This document shows positions 8,732-17,054 of a stretch of DNA of 64,000 bases, one piece after another; positions within the stretch are counted from its first letter, which is position 1; each line of letters opens with the position of its first letter. The DNA is from Anaerolineae bacterium (GTDB lineage: Bacteria > Chloroflexota > Anaerolineae > Aggregatilineales > Phototrophicaceae). The DNA lies in NCBI GenBank assembly GCA_022822305.1, contig JAJEBY010000002.1, positions 310,001-374,000 of the forward strand, given 5' to 3'. Position numbers and translations under genes: made by a program. The notes beneath the pieces were generated by a model. It had not been told where the DNA came from. It saw only the letters and a program-made list of their open reading frames with translations, and did no database searches.

Positions 8732-9936
8732 TCTACCAAGGCCTGATAGGTCAGCGCGCGGAAATCGTCCTGGAAGTTGTGCTGATTTTCAAGCAGCTGG
8801 GTCATTATGATGCCGACGATTCGCTCCTGCGGATCCACCCAGAAGTTGGTGGCCGCGGCGCCGCTCCAGCCATAACTGCCATTGGAATTCAACACGCCAG
8901 TACGCGCGGCATCCATTATCACTTCAAATCCTAATCCGAAGCCTCTGCCCGCTATCGTATTGGGCCCAATCGCGATTGGCAGCAGCTCCGGACGCAGATG
9001 ATTTTGCGTCATGTAGGACAGCGTCTTGCGGCCGATGATGCGCGCGCCGTCAAGTTCACCGCGGTTCAGCAGCATGTTGGCGAATTGCCAGTAGTCGCCG
9101 ATGGTCGAGACCAGTCCACCGCCTCCTGATGGCGCGGCTGCCGGTTGCGTGTAGTCTTGAACGGGAATGTTGGCCTTGCCCGTGTATTCGCGGAAGTTGC
9201 TATCGGGAAGCGTGTGCTGGTACAGCTTGGCGAGACGATCCTCTTTACCTGCCGGCACATAAAACGCGGTATCGGCCATGCCGAGCGGCGCGAAGATCTC
9301 GCGTTCCAGAAAATCCTCAAACGGCATATCCGCCAGGACTTGCGCCAGATAGCCGCAAACATCGGTGGCGATGCTGTAATTCCAGGCGGCGCCCGGCTGA
9401 TGACGCAAAGGAATATCGGCCATTTGGATGATCTTCTCTTCGAGCGTGGCTGAGCTGCTGAAAAAGACGGATTTCCGATACATCTCATCGATCGGCGTGT
9501 CCAGGAAGAAGCCATAGCTCAAGCCGGCCGTGTGGGTGAGCAGGTGATGAATCGTCATCGGCGGATTCTGCTCAACCAACTCCTTGCCCAGAAATCCCAT
9601 CGCCTCCAGTACCCGGGTCTTGCCAAACGCCGGTATGTAGCGGCTGACTGGATCATGAAGTTGGAACGCGCCGCGCTCATATAGCATCATCAACGCGACG
9701 GAGGTGACCGGTTTGGTCATGCTGTAGATGCGGAAGATGGTATCGATTTGCGCAGGCAGCTGCGCCTCGGCATCGCGAAAACCGCAGGTTTCCAGATGCG
9801 CGACCTGGCCGTCGCGAGCGACCAAGGTGACAAAGCCCGCGGCCTGTCCGCGGTCCACGTATCCCTGCAGCCGGGGATTGATGCGAGCGAGCCGGGCGGA
9901 TGCCATGCCGACGGCTTCAGCTGTAACAATCTGCAT
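8728..9936 (-). CDS. Serine hydrolase, class C beta-lactamase/EstB-like
   Basis: This 402-residue protein has no obvious signal peptide and is probably cytoplasmic. The superfamily nucleophile motif is SMTK (S72, K75), the YSIATDVCG segment supplies the tyrosine of the second motif, and GWSGAAATNFWVDP near the C-terminus takes the place of the third box. This combination is typical of EstB-like carboxylesterases and D-aminopeptidase relatives rather than true beta-lactamases. The ATG has a well-spaced AGGAGA ribosome-binding site. It converges on the neighbouring serine hydrolase with a 4-bp overlap of the stop codons. The two proteins are only distantly similar and are not a recent duplication. 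Confidence 0.85.
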   Translation of the reverse strand: MQIVTAEAVGMASARLARINPRLQGYVDRGQAAGFVTLVARDGQVAHLETCGFRDAEAQLPAQIDTIFRIYSMTKPVTSVALMMLYERGAFQLHDPVSRYIPAFGKTRVLEAMGFLGKELVEQNPPMTIHHLLTHTAGLSYGFFLDTPIDEMYRKSVFFSSSATLEEKIIQMADIPLRHQPGAAWNYSIATDVCGYLAQVLADMPFEDFLEREIFAPLGMADTAFYVPAGKEDRLAKLYQHTLPDSNFREYTGKANIPVQDYTQPAAAPSGGGGLVSTIGDYWQFANMLLNRGELDGARIIGRKTLSYMTQNHLRPELLPIAIGPNTIAGRGFGLGFEVIMDAARTGVLNSNGSYGWSGAAATNFWVDPQERIVGIIMTQLLENQHNFQDDFRALTYQALVD

Positions 9937-9985
9937 TGGTTTTCTCCTGGTGTGCTGTTCGACGTATCAGTCCAGTGCGCCCGTT

Positions 9986-11053
9986 TCAGGATCTCCGCGC
10001 CGCTGACATGCGCTGCTGGGAACGCGCCTCTGTCTCTAGCAATTGACTGTGCAACGACTGCGCTTTGGGATGCTGCGGATTAATGCCCAAGGCCAATTCA
10101 ACTGTGGCTTTGGCGCTGGCGATGTCCTTCGTCCGGCGAAAATGCTCCGCCAGTATCAGATAGCGGCTCACCGCTTTCTTGTTGTTGTCGCGCGCCAAAT
10201 GCCATTCGGCGATCTCGCGCTGCAATGCGATCAACTCGGGCTTGATCGTGACCGCCTTGACCTTTTCGCTAATGGCCTGGGAGTGCGCTCCCGCCTCTTG
10301 ATATATCCGCGCCAGCGCCAAATGGTTGTCCACAGCTTGGTCGAGTCTGCCGAGTTTCTTTTGCAGCGAAATCAGTTGCGCCAGCGGCGCCGGATCGCTG
10401 GGCGCGAGTTCATGCGCGCGAAGAACAATTCTGTACTTTTCTTCTAGATCTGCTGGCGACCTGGTTGGACCGGCGCGCCCTGCCTCACCGTTGTAGGCGG
10501 ACATGGCGCTTTCGATCCCATCACGCAGCCAGGCTTCGATGGCATCCGCCGATCGTTCCGCCAACGCAAGCGCCTGTTCATGGTCGTCGCCGCGAAAGGG
10601 CTGCAGCACATAATGGACCGGATCCATCCGACCGGGCGGTCGACCGATGCCGAAGCGCAAGCGCGCGAATTCTTTGCTGCCCAGATGCTGAATGATGCTG
10701 CGCAAGCCGTTTTGTCCACCGTGCCCGCCGGCCTTTCGCAGTTTCAGCTTGCCAAATGGGGTGTCCAGATCGTCGTGAACAACCAACAGGCAATCCAGCG
10801 CGATCTCGTAATAGTCCATCAGCGCGCGCACGGATTCGCCGCTGCGATTCATGAATGTTTGCGGCTTGGCCAGCTTGACGCGCGAATCTGCAATTCGCCC
10901 GTCCCAGGTCAAGGCGCGCCGCTCGGAACGTCCCACGCCCAACCCATGTCGACGCGCCAATACATCTATCACGCGCCAGCCAATGTTGTGCCGGGTCTCG
11001 TGATATTTGGCCCCCGGATTGCCCAATCCGACCACGAGATGGAGGTCTGACAT
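9986..11053 (-). CDS. pth: Peptidyl-tRNA hydrolase with C-terminal TPR-like extension
   Basis: Pth releases peptides from peptidyl-tRNA that drops off the ribosome. Residues 1 to about 185 form a complete Pth domain with GLGNPG (N12), the catalytic histidine in ETRHNIGW (H22), HDDLD and GGHGGQNGLRS. The protein then continues for about 165 residues with alpha-helical repeats of the tetratricopeptide type, for example ELAPSDPAPLAQLISLQKK and ALGINPQHPKAQSLHSQL. Ordinary bacterial Pth ends near 190 residues, so at 355 this one is almost twice as long. The start at 11053 is chosen because MSDLHLVVGLGNPG is the normal N-terminus and GAGGCAAAG precedes it. No frameshift or stop separates the two halves. 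Confidence 0.92.
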   Translation of the reverse strand: MSDLHLVVGLGNPGAKYHETRHNIGWRVIDVLARRHGLGVGRSERRALTWDGRIADSRVKLAKPQTFMNRSGESVRALMDYYEIALDCLLVVHDDLDTPFGKLKLRKAGGHGGQNGLRSIIQHLGSKEFARLRFGIGRPPGRMDPVHYVLQPFRGDDHEQALALAERSADAIEAWLRDGIESAMSAYNGEAGRAGPTRSPADLEEKYRIVLRAHELAPSDPAPLAQLISLQKKLGRLDQAVDNHLALARIYQEAGAHSQAISEKVKAVTIKPELIALQREIAEWHLARDNNKKAVSRYLILAEHFRRTKDIASAKATVELALGINPQHPKAQSLHSQLLETEARSQQRMSAARRS

Positions 11054-11148
11054 CTTTGCCTCAAGTTTAATGCCTCGCAGCAATAGTAGCAGAGTCCCAA
11101 GCCGACTGTCTATTGACAGGCCCGGGTCAGAACGTAAGCGGTTTGGCC

Positions 11149-11919
11149 CTAAAGCGGGCTATCGTCGACGTAGCGTGGATATGTTTGTTTGGCGGCTTCG
11201 GCGCGGCGCATATCAAGCTCGAGGGTGACGAATGGTTTTTCGTCCGACGTGGTGGCCAGCACCTGACCATCGGGGTCGCAGATCCAGCCGCAGCCGCCCA
11301 GCTCGAGCCCATCGACCTGGCCAGCATGATTGGAGGACAGACAGTAGGCACCGGAAATGACTGCGGCAGCGCGTCCTCCGGCCAGCCATTTGTCATTGGT
11401 GTGCCGGGGCGTGCTGCGCGGATTGAGCAGCAAATGGATGCCGCGCTTGCCATAGTCACGGGCATGCTGCATGAACCAAATCTCGGTGCAAATCATCAGG
11501 CCGAGAGTCAGGCTTCCGACGGCCGCCGTCCTGAAATCTATCGGCGCTCGGTCATACCATGAGGCTTCCCAGTAGCCCTCGTCGTTGGGAAGATAGCTCT
11601 TGGCGTGATTCCAGCGCAGACCGCTGTCCGCCGACCAAATGTAGGCAATGTTGTGCCGACGCTCGCCGATGCGGCGTGGCGCGGTTCCAGCCACGATAGA
11701 CGCGCCGAGCTCCGGCAATCGCGCCAGCCAATGTTCATGCGCGCTGGCCGCGTCCTGCCAGACAGCTTCATCTGCTTCGGACGACGCGCAAAACCAGGGC
11801 GCGAAGCACATTTCGGGGAGCAAGACGAAATCGCTGCTCTCAGCCTGCGCATGAGCCCTCAAGGACGCCCAGTCATCCTCCAGGCGCGAGGCGTTGATCT
11901 GCGTGACGGTAACTCTCAA
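11149..11919 (-). CDS. Carbon-nitrogen hydrolase (nitrilase superfamily)
   Basis: This 256-residue protein hydrolyses a C-N bond in an amide or nitrile. The Glu-Lys-Cys triad is visible: E36 in LLPEMCF, K107 in HAKSYLP and C144 in LMICTEIWF. The TTG start at 11919 overlaps the TGA of the upstream ABC exporter gene as TTGA, which suggests translational coupling; an in-frame ATG at 11958 inside that gene is the alternative and would add 13 residues. The physiological substrate is unknown. The family includes omega-amidases, N-carbamoyl amidases and beta-ureidopropionase. Confidence 0.88.
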   Translation of the reverse strand: MRVTVTQINASRLEDDWASLRAHAQAESSDFVLLPEMCFAPWFCASSEADEAVWQDAASAHEHWLARLPELGASIVAGTAPRRIGERRHNIAYIWSADSGLRWNHAKSYLPNDEGYWEASWYDRAPIDFRTAAVGSLTLGLMICTEIWFMQHARDYGKRGIHLLLNPRSTPRHTNDKWLAGGRAAAVISGAYCLSSNHAGQVDGLELGGCGWICDPDGQVLATTSDEKPFVTLELDMRRAEAAKQTYPRYVDDSPL

Positions 11920-13889
11920 TTTGGGCTTCCCGGCTGGCTTAGCGCCGCTGCTGACCACTCGCGCTGCTGGCTGAATTGGGTCTCATACAAGCCGGCGTAC
12001 AGCCCCTCCAGTGCGAGCAGTTCGCCGTGGGTGCCGCGCTCGACAATTCTGCCGCGATCCAGCACCAGGATTTGGTCGGCGGCGAGTATCGTGCTGAGCC
12101 GATGCGCGATGACAATGCTGGTGCGCCCGGGCATGATCTGACTCAAGGCATCTTGAATCAGCGCCTCTGATTGACTGTCGAGGTGGCTGGTGGCTTCGTC
12201 AAGCACGAGAATGCGAGGATCTTTAAGCACCACGCGCGCGATCGCCATACGTTGCTTTTCGCCGCCGCTGAGCCGGTAACCACGCTCGCCTACGATGGCG
12301 TCATAGCCTTCATCCAATCCCATCACGAAGTCATGAATATGCGCCACCCGCGCCGCCGCTTCAACTTCTTCCTGGGTGGCATCGGGCTTGGCATAGAGCA
12401 GGTTGGTGCGAATGGTATCGTGAAAGAGGTAGGTCTCTTGAGTCACCATCCCAATATTCTCAGCCATCGTGCCCAGCGTGAGCTCGCGCAAGTCATGGCC
12501 GTCCAGCAGGATTTGACCGGCCGTCGGATCGTATAAGCGCGGTATCAGATAGGTCAGCGTCGTCTTTCCCGCGCCGCTCGGTCCCACCAGCGCCACCAGC
12601 TGGCCCGGTCTAATGCTGAAAGATATATCCTCCAGCGCCATTTCGCGCGCTTGATGCAGCTTGAAAGCGCCGGACTTGTCGCCGTTGATACTTTGCCCGC
12701 GGCCGGATCGAGTGGCCGTGATGCTATCGAACTTGCCAATGCGCTCAACATCGGAGAGTAACTGGCTGCTGTCAATCTCGTAGCGGAAAGCGACATCGCT
12801 GAATTCAAGTCGTCCTCGCACCGTCGACAAGTGAATCGCGCCCGGTTGCTCTTCAATTTCCAATGGCAAGTCGATAATCTCGAAGACCCGCTCGAAGCTG
12901 ACAATCGATTGGGCGAAATCCACCGGAGCGTTGGTCAGCGCCTGCAAGGGAGAATACAGCTGCGTCAAATAACTCACGAAAGCGACGATAGTGCCGATGG
13001 TAAAGGCGTCTTCAATGACGAGGATGCCGCCGACCCAATAAACGATGGCGGTGCCGATCACGCTCACTAGCCCGATCAACACGAAGAATTGGCTGCCCAA
13101 CACGGCGCGCTCAATGCCGGCGTCGCGTACATCGGCCGCGCGTTCCTCAAAATGCTCAACTTCGTTTTCGATGCGCCCGAAGAGCTTGACCAGCAGCGCG
13201 CCGCTGATATTGAGCGTTTCGTTCATCATCGCGTTCATCTGGGCGTTATATCCCATTTGGCCACTTGCAACGGCCTTGAGGCGTTTACCCAGTCGCCGCG
13301 CGATCAGGATGAAAGCGGGCAGCACCAGGACGCCTAATATGGTCAAGCGCCATTCCAGCGTCAGCATCACCGCCAGGGTCGCGATCACCGTGATCACATT
13401 GGTGATGATGGAGACGATGGTATTGCTGATGGCGTTCTGCGCGCCGACCACATCGTTATTGAGCCGGCTCATTAACTCGCCGGTCTTGGTATTGGTGAAA
13501 AAACGCAGTGACATCTGCTGCAAGTGGTGATAAAGCGCGACGCGCAAATCGTATATGACGCCTTCGCCGATGGAGACATTGAGCTTGCGCTGCACTATCC
13601 TCACGCCGCCGCTGACGATCGGGATCATCACCATCGCCAGCGCCAATACATGCAGGCGACTCAGATCCTTTTTCACCAGCGCGCCGTCGATGATCTCGCG
13701 GAAGATCAAAGGGTTGAGCAAGCCGAGAAAGGTCGTGACGAGAATCGTGCCCAGCATGCCCATAATTTGTATGTGATAGGGACGCGCATAGGCCAGCACG
13801 CGCAGCAGCAGACGCCGTGTGACGTTCGGTTTCGCGTTCTCGTCCAGTCCATGCATATAGCGGAACCAGCCGCCGCCCTTCATCATCAT
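11916..13889 (-). CDS. ABC exporter, fused permease and ATPase (MsbA/BmrA-like)
   Basis: This 657-residue half-transporter is expected to work as a dimer. The N-terminal part (about residues 30-330) holds six membrane helices of the type I exporter fold. The C-terminal part is the nucleotide-binding domain, with Walker A GPSGAGKTT near residue 434, LSGGEKQR as the signature and LVLDEAT as Walker B. The domain carries an extra segment of about 50 polar residues (roughly 372-422) between the beta strand with the A-loop tyrosine (VAFRYE) and the segment leading to Walker A. Exporters of this type are usually near 580-620 residues, so the insert accounts for the excess length. The substrate could be lipid, drug or peptide. 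It is followed by the nitrilase gene with a 4-bp overlap. Confidence 0.92.
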   Translation of the reverse strand: MMMKGGGWFRYMHGLDENAKPNVTRRLLLRVLAYARPYHIQIMGMLGTILVTTFLGLLNPLIFREIIDGALVKKDLSRLHVLALAMVMIPIVSGGVRIVQRKLNVSIGEGVIYDLRVALYHHLQQMSLRFFTNTKTGELMSRLNNDVVGAQNAISNTIVSIITNVITVIATLAVMLTLEWRLTILGVLVLPAFILIARRLGKRLKAVASGQMGYNAQMNAMMNETLNISGALLVKLFGRIENEVEHFEERAADVRDAGIERAVLGSQFFVLIGLVSVIGTAIVYWVGGILVIEDAFTIGTIVAFVSYLTQLYSPLQALTNAPVDFAQSIVSFERVFEIIDLPLEIEEQPGAIHLSTVRGRLEFSDVAFRYEIDSSQLLSDVERIGKFDSITATRSGRGQSINGDKSGAFKLHQAREMALEDISFSIRPGQLVALVGPSGAGKTTLTYLIPRLYDPTAGQILLDGHDLRELTLGTMAENIGMVTQETYLFHDTIRTNLLYAKPDATQEEVEAAARVAHIHDFVMGLDEGYDAIVGERGYRLSGGEKQRMAIARVVLKDPRILVLDEATSHLDSQSEALIQDALSQIMPGRTSIVIAHRLSTILAADQILVLDRGRIVERGTHGELLALEGLYAGLYETQFSQQREWSAAALSQPGSPN

Positions 13890-14057
13890 GCAATCATCCT
13901 CGTCAGGCTTGCAACAGTAAGGATAACGAAAACCGGATGTCTGCGCCTACTGCCATTTCGGTTAGGAGTGGGGATACGCATCGGGCCGAGCGGCCAAACG
14001 CGGCGCACGGTTGGATAACAAACATCTAACTGGAAAGTTGGGCGATTTCGATCTTGC

Positions 14058-14450
14058 TTAGCGATCCATTGCCAGGCCGCGGATAATGGCGCGCGCATCG
14101 GCGAGGCTTGCTGCAAAGAGAATCTCGCGCCCGTCCAAGGCGCTGTTGAAAGTCTTGTGAATCGTCTGATAAATCGTTTTCAGCGCGCCGTTCGCGCCGA
14201 CGACCACGCGCGCGCCTTCGTTAGGCCGAGCGTCGCCGGATTCCAGCAGCGTCTTGGCCGCGCTGAAGATATCTTTGGGAATGGATGCGCCTTCCAAATC
14301 AATGATCAAATCGACGAAATGCTCCACACTGCAGATCATGCTATCGGCTTTGAGCACCGCCGTCTCCAGCTCTTCCCAAGTCCATTCGGACTCGAATTCC
14401 AACAGCACGATCGATTGCTTTTTGTCATCCCAACGTGTCACAATTGCCAT
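14058..14450 (-). CDS. STAS-like small cytosolic protein, function unknown
   Basis: This 130-residue protein has no signal peptide or membrane segment. Its pattern resembles SpoIIAA/STAS-like regulatory proteins: a short beta hairpin (SIVLLEFESEWTWEEL), a helix, a central strand with acidic ends (VDLIIDLEG), a helix and then a strand (GARVVVGAN). I recognise the general style but not a specific family, so no function is assigned. Flanking intergenic regions of about 130-170 bp on both sides suggest a single-gene transcript. No ribosome-binding site or promoter stands out. Confidence 0.7.
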   Translation of the reverse strand: MAIVTRWDDKKQSIVLLEFESEWTWEELETAVLKADSMICSVEHFVDLIIDLEGASIPKDIFSAAKTLLESGDARPNEGARVVVGANGALKTIYQTIHKTFNSALDGREILFAASLADARAIIRGLAMDR

Positions 14451-14580
14451 AACGCTTGCCCCGAAACCTGCTCATGAACTCAATAGATGTACGCGAAAGC
14501 CTGACGAAAGTTGCCGCTTGCCGCAGGATTAATCTAGCATAGTTTGCCGCGCAAATACAGATTGTCGAATGCGCAGATTC

Positions 14581-15369
14581 TTAGGTTCCGTCTACCACTT
14601 GAAACGGCAGCACAGGCATCAGCGGCTCGTCGTCGAGGCGTATGTCAACCGACCAGTTGCCGGCAGTGAAGGGGGTATCGGACTGATCGATGAAGAACCA
14701 GACGCAATTGTCGTGGATGGGGAACTCGGTCTGGAATGTGTGCCGCACGACTTCGGCGCCTTGTCGCTGCCAACTGGAAGACAGGCGTGCGCCGCTCGGA
14801 ATGTTGAATGCGCGCGCTACAACATAGATGACTTCTGATCGCGGTGTGAAGACGGGATTGATGTCGATCGCGCAATCGTCGCGACCGACGCCCGAAGCCA
14901 GCACGATTTCATCCAGTCGCGGTATATCATCAGGCGAGACCGGCACCGTCGTCGGCGGCGTCACAATTGGTCGCGAATCGGCGCCGGCTGGAGCGGTAGC
15001 AATCGCGAAATCAGGTACGCCTGCGTCAGTCGCCGATGTTGGCGGGGGAGACGGACTTGGCGCCAGTTGCAATCGCCCCAAGCCGGCGTCGATATAAGCG
15101 CCTTCCGTGCCCAGCGCTATTAGATTCGCTCTGAGGAAACTGCCGGCTTGTTCGGCTTGCATCACTCGTGTGCCCACGAAATCCAAGGTTATCTGCATGC
15201 GCGCGCGCGACACCGTGGCTGAGGCGCGCAAGTTGCTGACCATGGTATGCGCGGCCTGCTGCTCGAGGGTCGCGCGGACTTGATCCTCGGATGGCCCGCA
15301 GCCGGGCAGGGCCGTGGATATGATCACGATACTTGCAGCAATGGCGAGGAGATTTACGTGTAGCGACAT
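14581..15369 (-). CDS. Lipoprotein of unknown function
   Basis: The 262-residue product has a lipoprotein signal peptide: a hydrophobic core in residues 6-19 followed by the lipobox LPGC with C24 as the lipidated residue. After a short helical region comes a Pro/Ser/Thr-rich linker (PSPSPPPTS and TPPTTVPVSP), typical of extracytoplasmic spacers. A C-terminal domain of about 115 residues, rich in beta strands, contains two conserved-looking cysteines (DDCAID and HDNCVWFF) that could form a disulfide. The ATG at 15369 is chosen over an in-frame TTG 9 bp upstream. It ends one transcription unit just downstream of the ssrA terminator on the same strand. I do not recognise the C-terminal domain. 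Confidence 0.75.
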   Translation of the reverse strand: MSLHVNLLAIAASIVIISTALPGCGPSEDQVRATLEQQAAHTMVSNLRASATVSRARMQITLDFVGTRVMQAEQAGSFLRANLIALGTEGAYIDAGLGRLQLAPSPSPPPTSATDAGVPDFAIATAPAGADSRPIVTPPTTVPVSPDDIPRLDEIVLASGVGRDDCAIDINPVFTPRSEVIYVVARAFNIPSGARLSSSWQRQGAEVVRHTFQTEFPIHDNCVWFFIDQSDTPFTAGNWSVDIRLDDEPLMPVLPFQVVDGT

Positions 15370-15414
15370 CCGGAGCAACTTTGCCGGATTGCAGATTGCG
15401 CCGATTATAGCTTA

Positions 15415-15449
15415 CAAAAGCAAAACCGCCTCATTATCAACGAGGCGGC
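15415..15449 (-). terminator. Rho-independent terminator of ssrA
   Basis: Read on the minus strand there is a 7-bp GC-rich stem, CCGCCTC (15448-15442) pairing with GAGGCGG (15432-15426), with a 9-nt loop. It is followed by the T-rich run TTTTGCTTTTG. It starts 12 nt after the mature 3' end of the tmRNA and closes that gene. Confidence 0.85.
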
Positions 15450-15459
15450 TAGCTTTCAG

Positions 15460-15847
15460 TGGAAGCGCCGGGGACCTGCCCCCCGGGTCCGCTGGTTTCG
15501 AATCTCGCACGTCTACAAGCGTAGCCCTCCGTTTGGTTTCGCCCAGTGCAATCCCGGAGAGCGCGGTGCGCACTGGCCTAGCCGATAGGTCTTGACGTCG
15601 CTGTATCGGCGTCCGCGACGAGCACCCTGACTTTCTATGACACTCGTTGCCGGCCGTGCAGGGAAACGACCATGCAGGAGCGGTAGAGGACGCTATGCCT
15701 CTACACCCTCATCCCGGTTGGTTAAGCAACCATAGGAAGGGGTTGGAAATTGGGTTTTGCACCTATGTGCGTTGCCAGTTTAACGTGCTTTGGCGCCACG
15801 GCTTGCAGTGCGGCTTCAACCACCAACGTCGAATCTGATTCGCCCCC
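15460..15847 (-). ncRNA. ssrA: tmRNA (transfer-messenger RNA)
   Basis: tmRNA rescues stalled ribosomes and tags the unfinished protein for proteolysis. The 5' end reads GGGGGCGAATCAGATTCGAC, the usual tmRNA start. Its first seven bases pair with CGCTTCC at 15467-15461 to form the acceptor stem; the discriminator A is at 15460 and CCA is not encoded. The tag frame runs from 15775 to 15722 (resume codon GCA, stop TAA) and encodes ATHIGAKPNFQPLPMVA, a hydrophobic C-terminus fit for ClpXP recognition. The segment AGCCGTGGCGCC is the expected conserved region before the tag. The T-arm stem CCGGGG/CCCCGG is in place, but its loop reads GGCAGGT instead of the common TTCGANT. A terminator follows. 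Confidence 0.92.
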
Positions 15848-16052
15848 ATGATGGTCGATGACGGCGCTGCCCAATTTCAACGCGCGTCACCACTCACTCA
15901 TACTCTATCACAATTTGCGCTCGATGATAAGCCCCGCAACGTTAGAACATCATCGGACTGTCGCTGCCGCAAGCCGGAGCTCATCTGCCAATTCAATCCA
16001 AATGCTGTATGATAGGTGGAATCCCAGCCGTGATTGACGAAAGGCGCCAGCA

Positions 16053-17054
16053 GTGACCGCAGATGTGCTAATCGTTGGCGCGGGCATCTCGGGCTTGATT
16101 GCGGCTCGCAGCCTGCGCGAACGCGGATACTCCGCCCAATTGATTGAGAAAGCGCGCGGCGTCGGCGGTCGCCTGGCGACGCAGAAAATCGGCGAATTCG
16201 GGCAGGCGGATCTGGGCGCGCAGTTCTTCACCGTGCGCACCGATGCCTTGCGGCGACACGTCGACGATTGGCTGGCGAAAGACCTGGTCTACGTCTGGGG
16301 CACGGGCTGGTCTGACGGCAGCGTCAAGCCCACGCATAGCGATGGTCATCCGCGCTTCGCGGTGCGGGGCGGCATGAACCAGCTGGCCAATTATCTGGCA
16401 GCGGACCTGGATATCGCGCTTGATCGACTGGTTACGACCATCCAGCTAGAGGATGACAACTGGATCTTGCGCGACAGCGACAACCGGACATATCGCGGAC
16501 GCGCCCTGCTCATGACGCCGCCGATGCCAGCGACGCTTGATGTGCTCTCTTCCAGCGATATTTCTTTGCATCCTGAAGATTTTACCCAGCTGCGCCGCAT
16601 TCAGTTTGGACCTTGCCTCTGTGGCATTCACGAGATTGAAGGCGCGATCGAAATGCCCGAGCCTGGCGCAGTCCAGAACTTCCAAAACGAAGTCTATTGG
16701 GTGGCGGATAACCGCGCCAAAGGCATATCGAAATCCACCATTATCACCAGCCACGCCAACGCCAAGTACAGCCGTCAGAATTGGGATGCCTCAGAAGCCG
16801 ATATCATCCAGGAGCTGGAGTCGGCTGTGCGGCCCTATCTCTCACCCGGCGCCAGAATCGTCAGCACACAATTGAAGAAATGGCGATTTTCTGTCCCTCT
16901 CACCACCTATCCCCACGAGTACATGCTGGCGCGCGATCTGCCGCTGCTGGCATTCGCGGGAGATGCGTTTGGCGGCAGAGGTCGGGTGGAAGGCGCTTTC
17001 GTATCCGGTGTATCCGCGGGATATGCGTTGGCTGATGCCCTCGCCGATGGCTAG
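16053..17054 (+). CDS. FAD-dependent oxidoreductase, renalase/amine oxidase-like
   Basis: The 333-residue protein begins with a Rossmann dinucleotide-binding motif VGAGISG (residues 8-14), an acidic/basic strand end (LIEKARGVGGRL) and a second FAD contact near the C-terminus (FAGDAFGGRGRVEGAF). This combination is typical of the renalase-like group of NAD(P)/FAD proteins, which oxidise NAD(P)H isomers or amines. The start is GTG with AAAGG nine bases upstream. It overlaps the downstream alpha/beta hydrolase by 8 bp and is probably cotranscribed with it and the acyl-CoA dehydrogenase. The substrate is unknown. Confidence 0.88.
   Translation: MTADVLIVGAGISGLIAARSLRERGYSAQLIEKARGVGGRLATQKIGEFGQADLGAQFFTVRTDALRRHVDDWLAKDLVYVWGTGWSDGSVKPTHSDGHPRFAVRGGMNQLANYLAADLDIALDRLVTTIQLEDDNWILRDSDNRTYRGRALLMTPPMPATLDVLSSSDISLHPEDFTQLRRIQFGPCLCGIHEIEGAIEMPEPGAVQNFQNEVYWVADNRAKGISKSTIITSHANAKYSRQNWDASEADIIQELESAVRPYLSPGARIVSTQLKKWRFSVPLTTYPHEYMLARDLPLLAFAGDAFGGRGRVEGAFVSGVSAGYALADALADG

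Noticed and set aside
15490..15510. TTCGAA box with flanking bases that at first looked like a tRNA T-arm
   Set aside because: No pairing stem surrounds it; it is part of the tmRNA 3' domain upstream of the true T-arm position.
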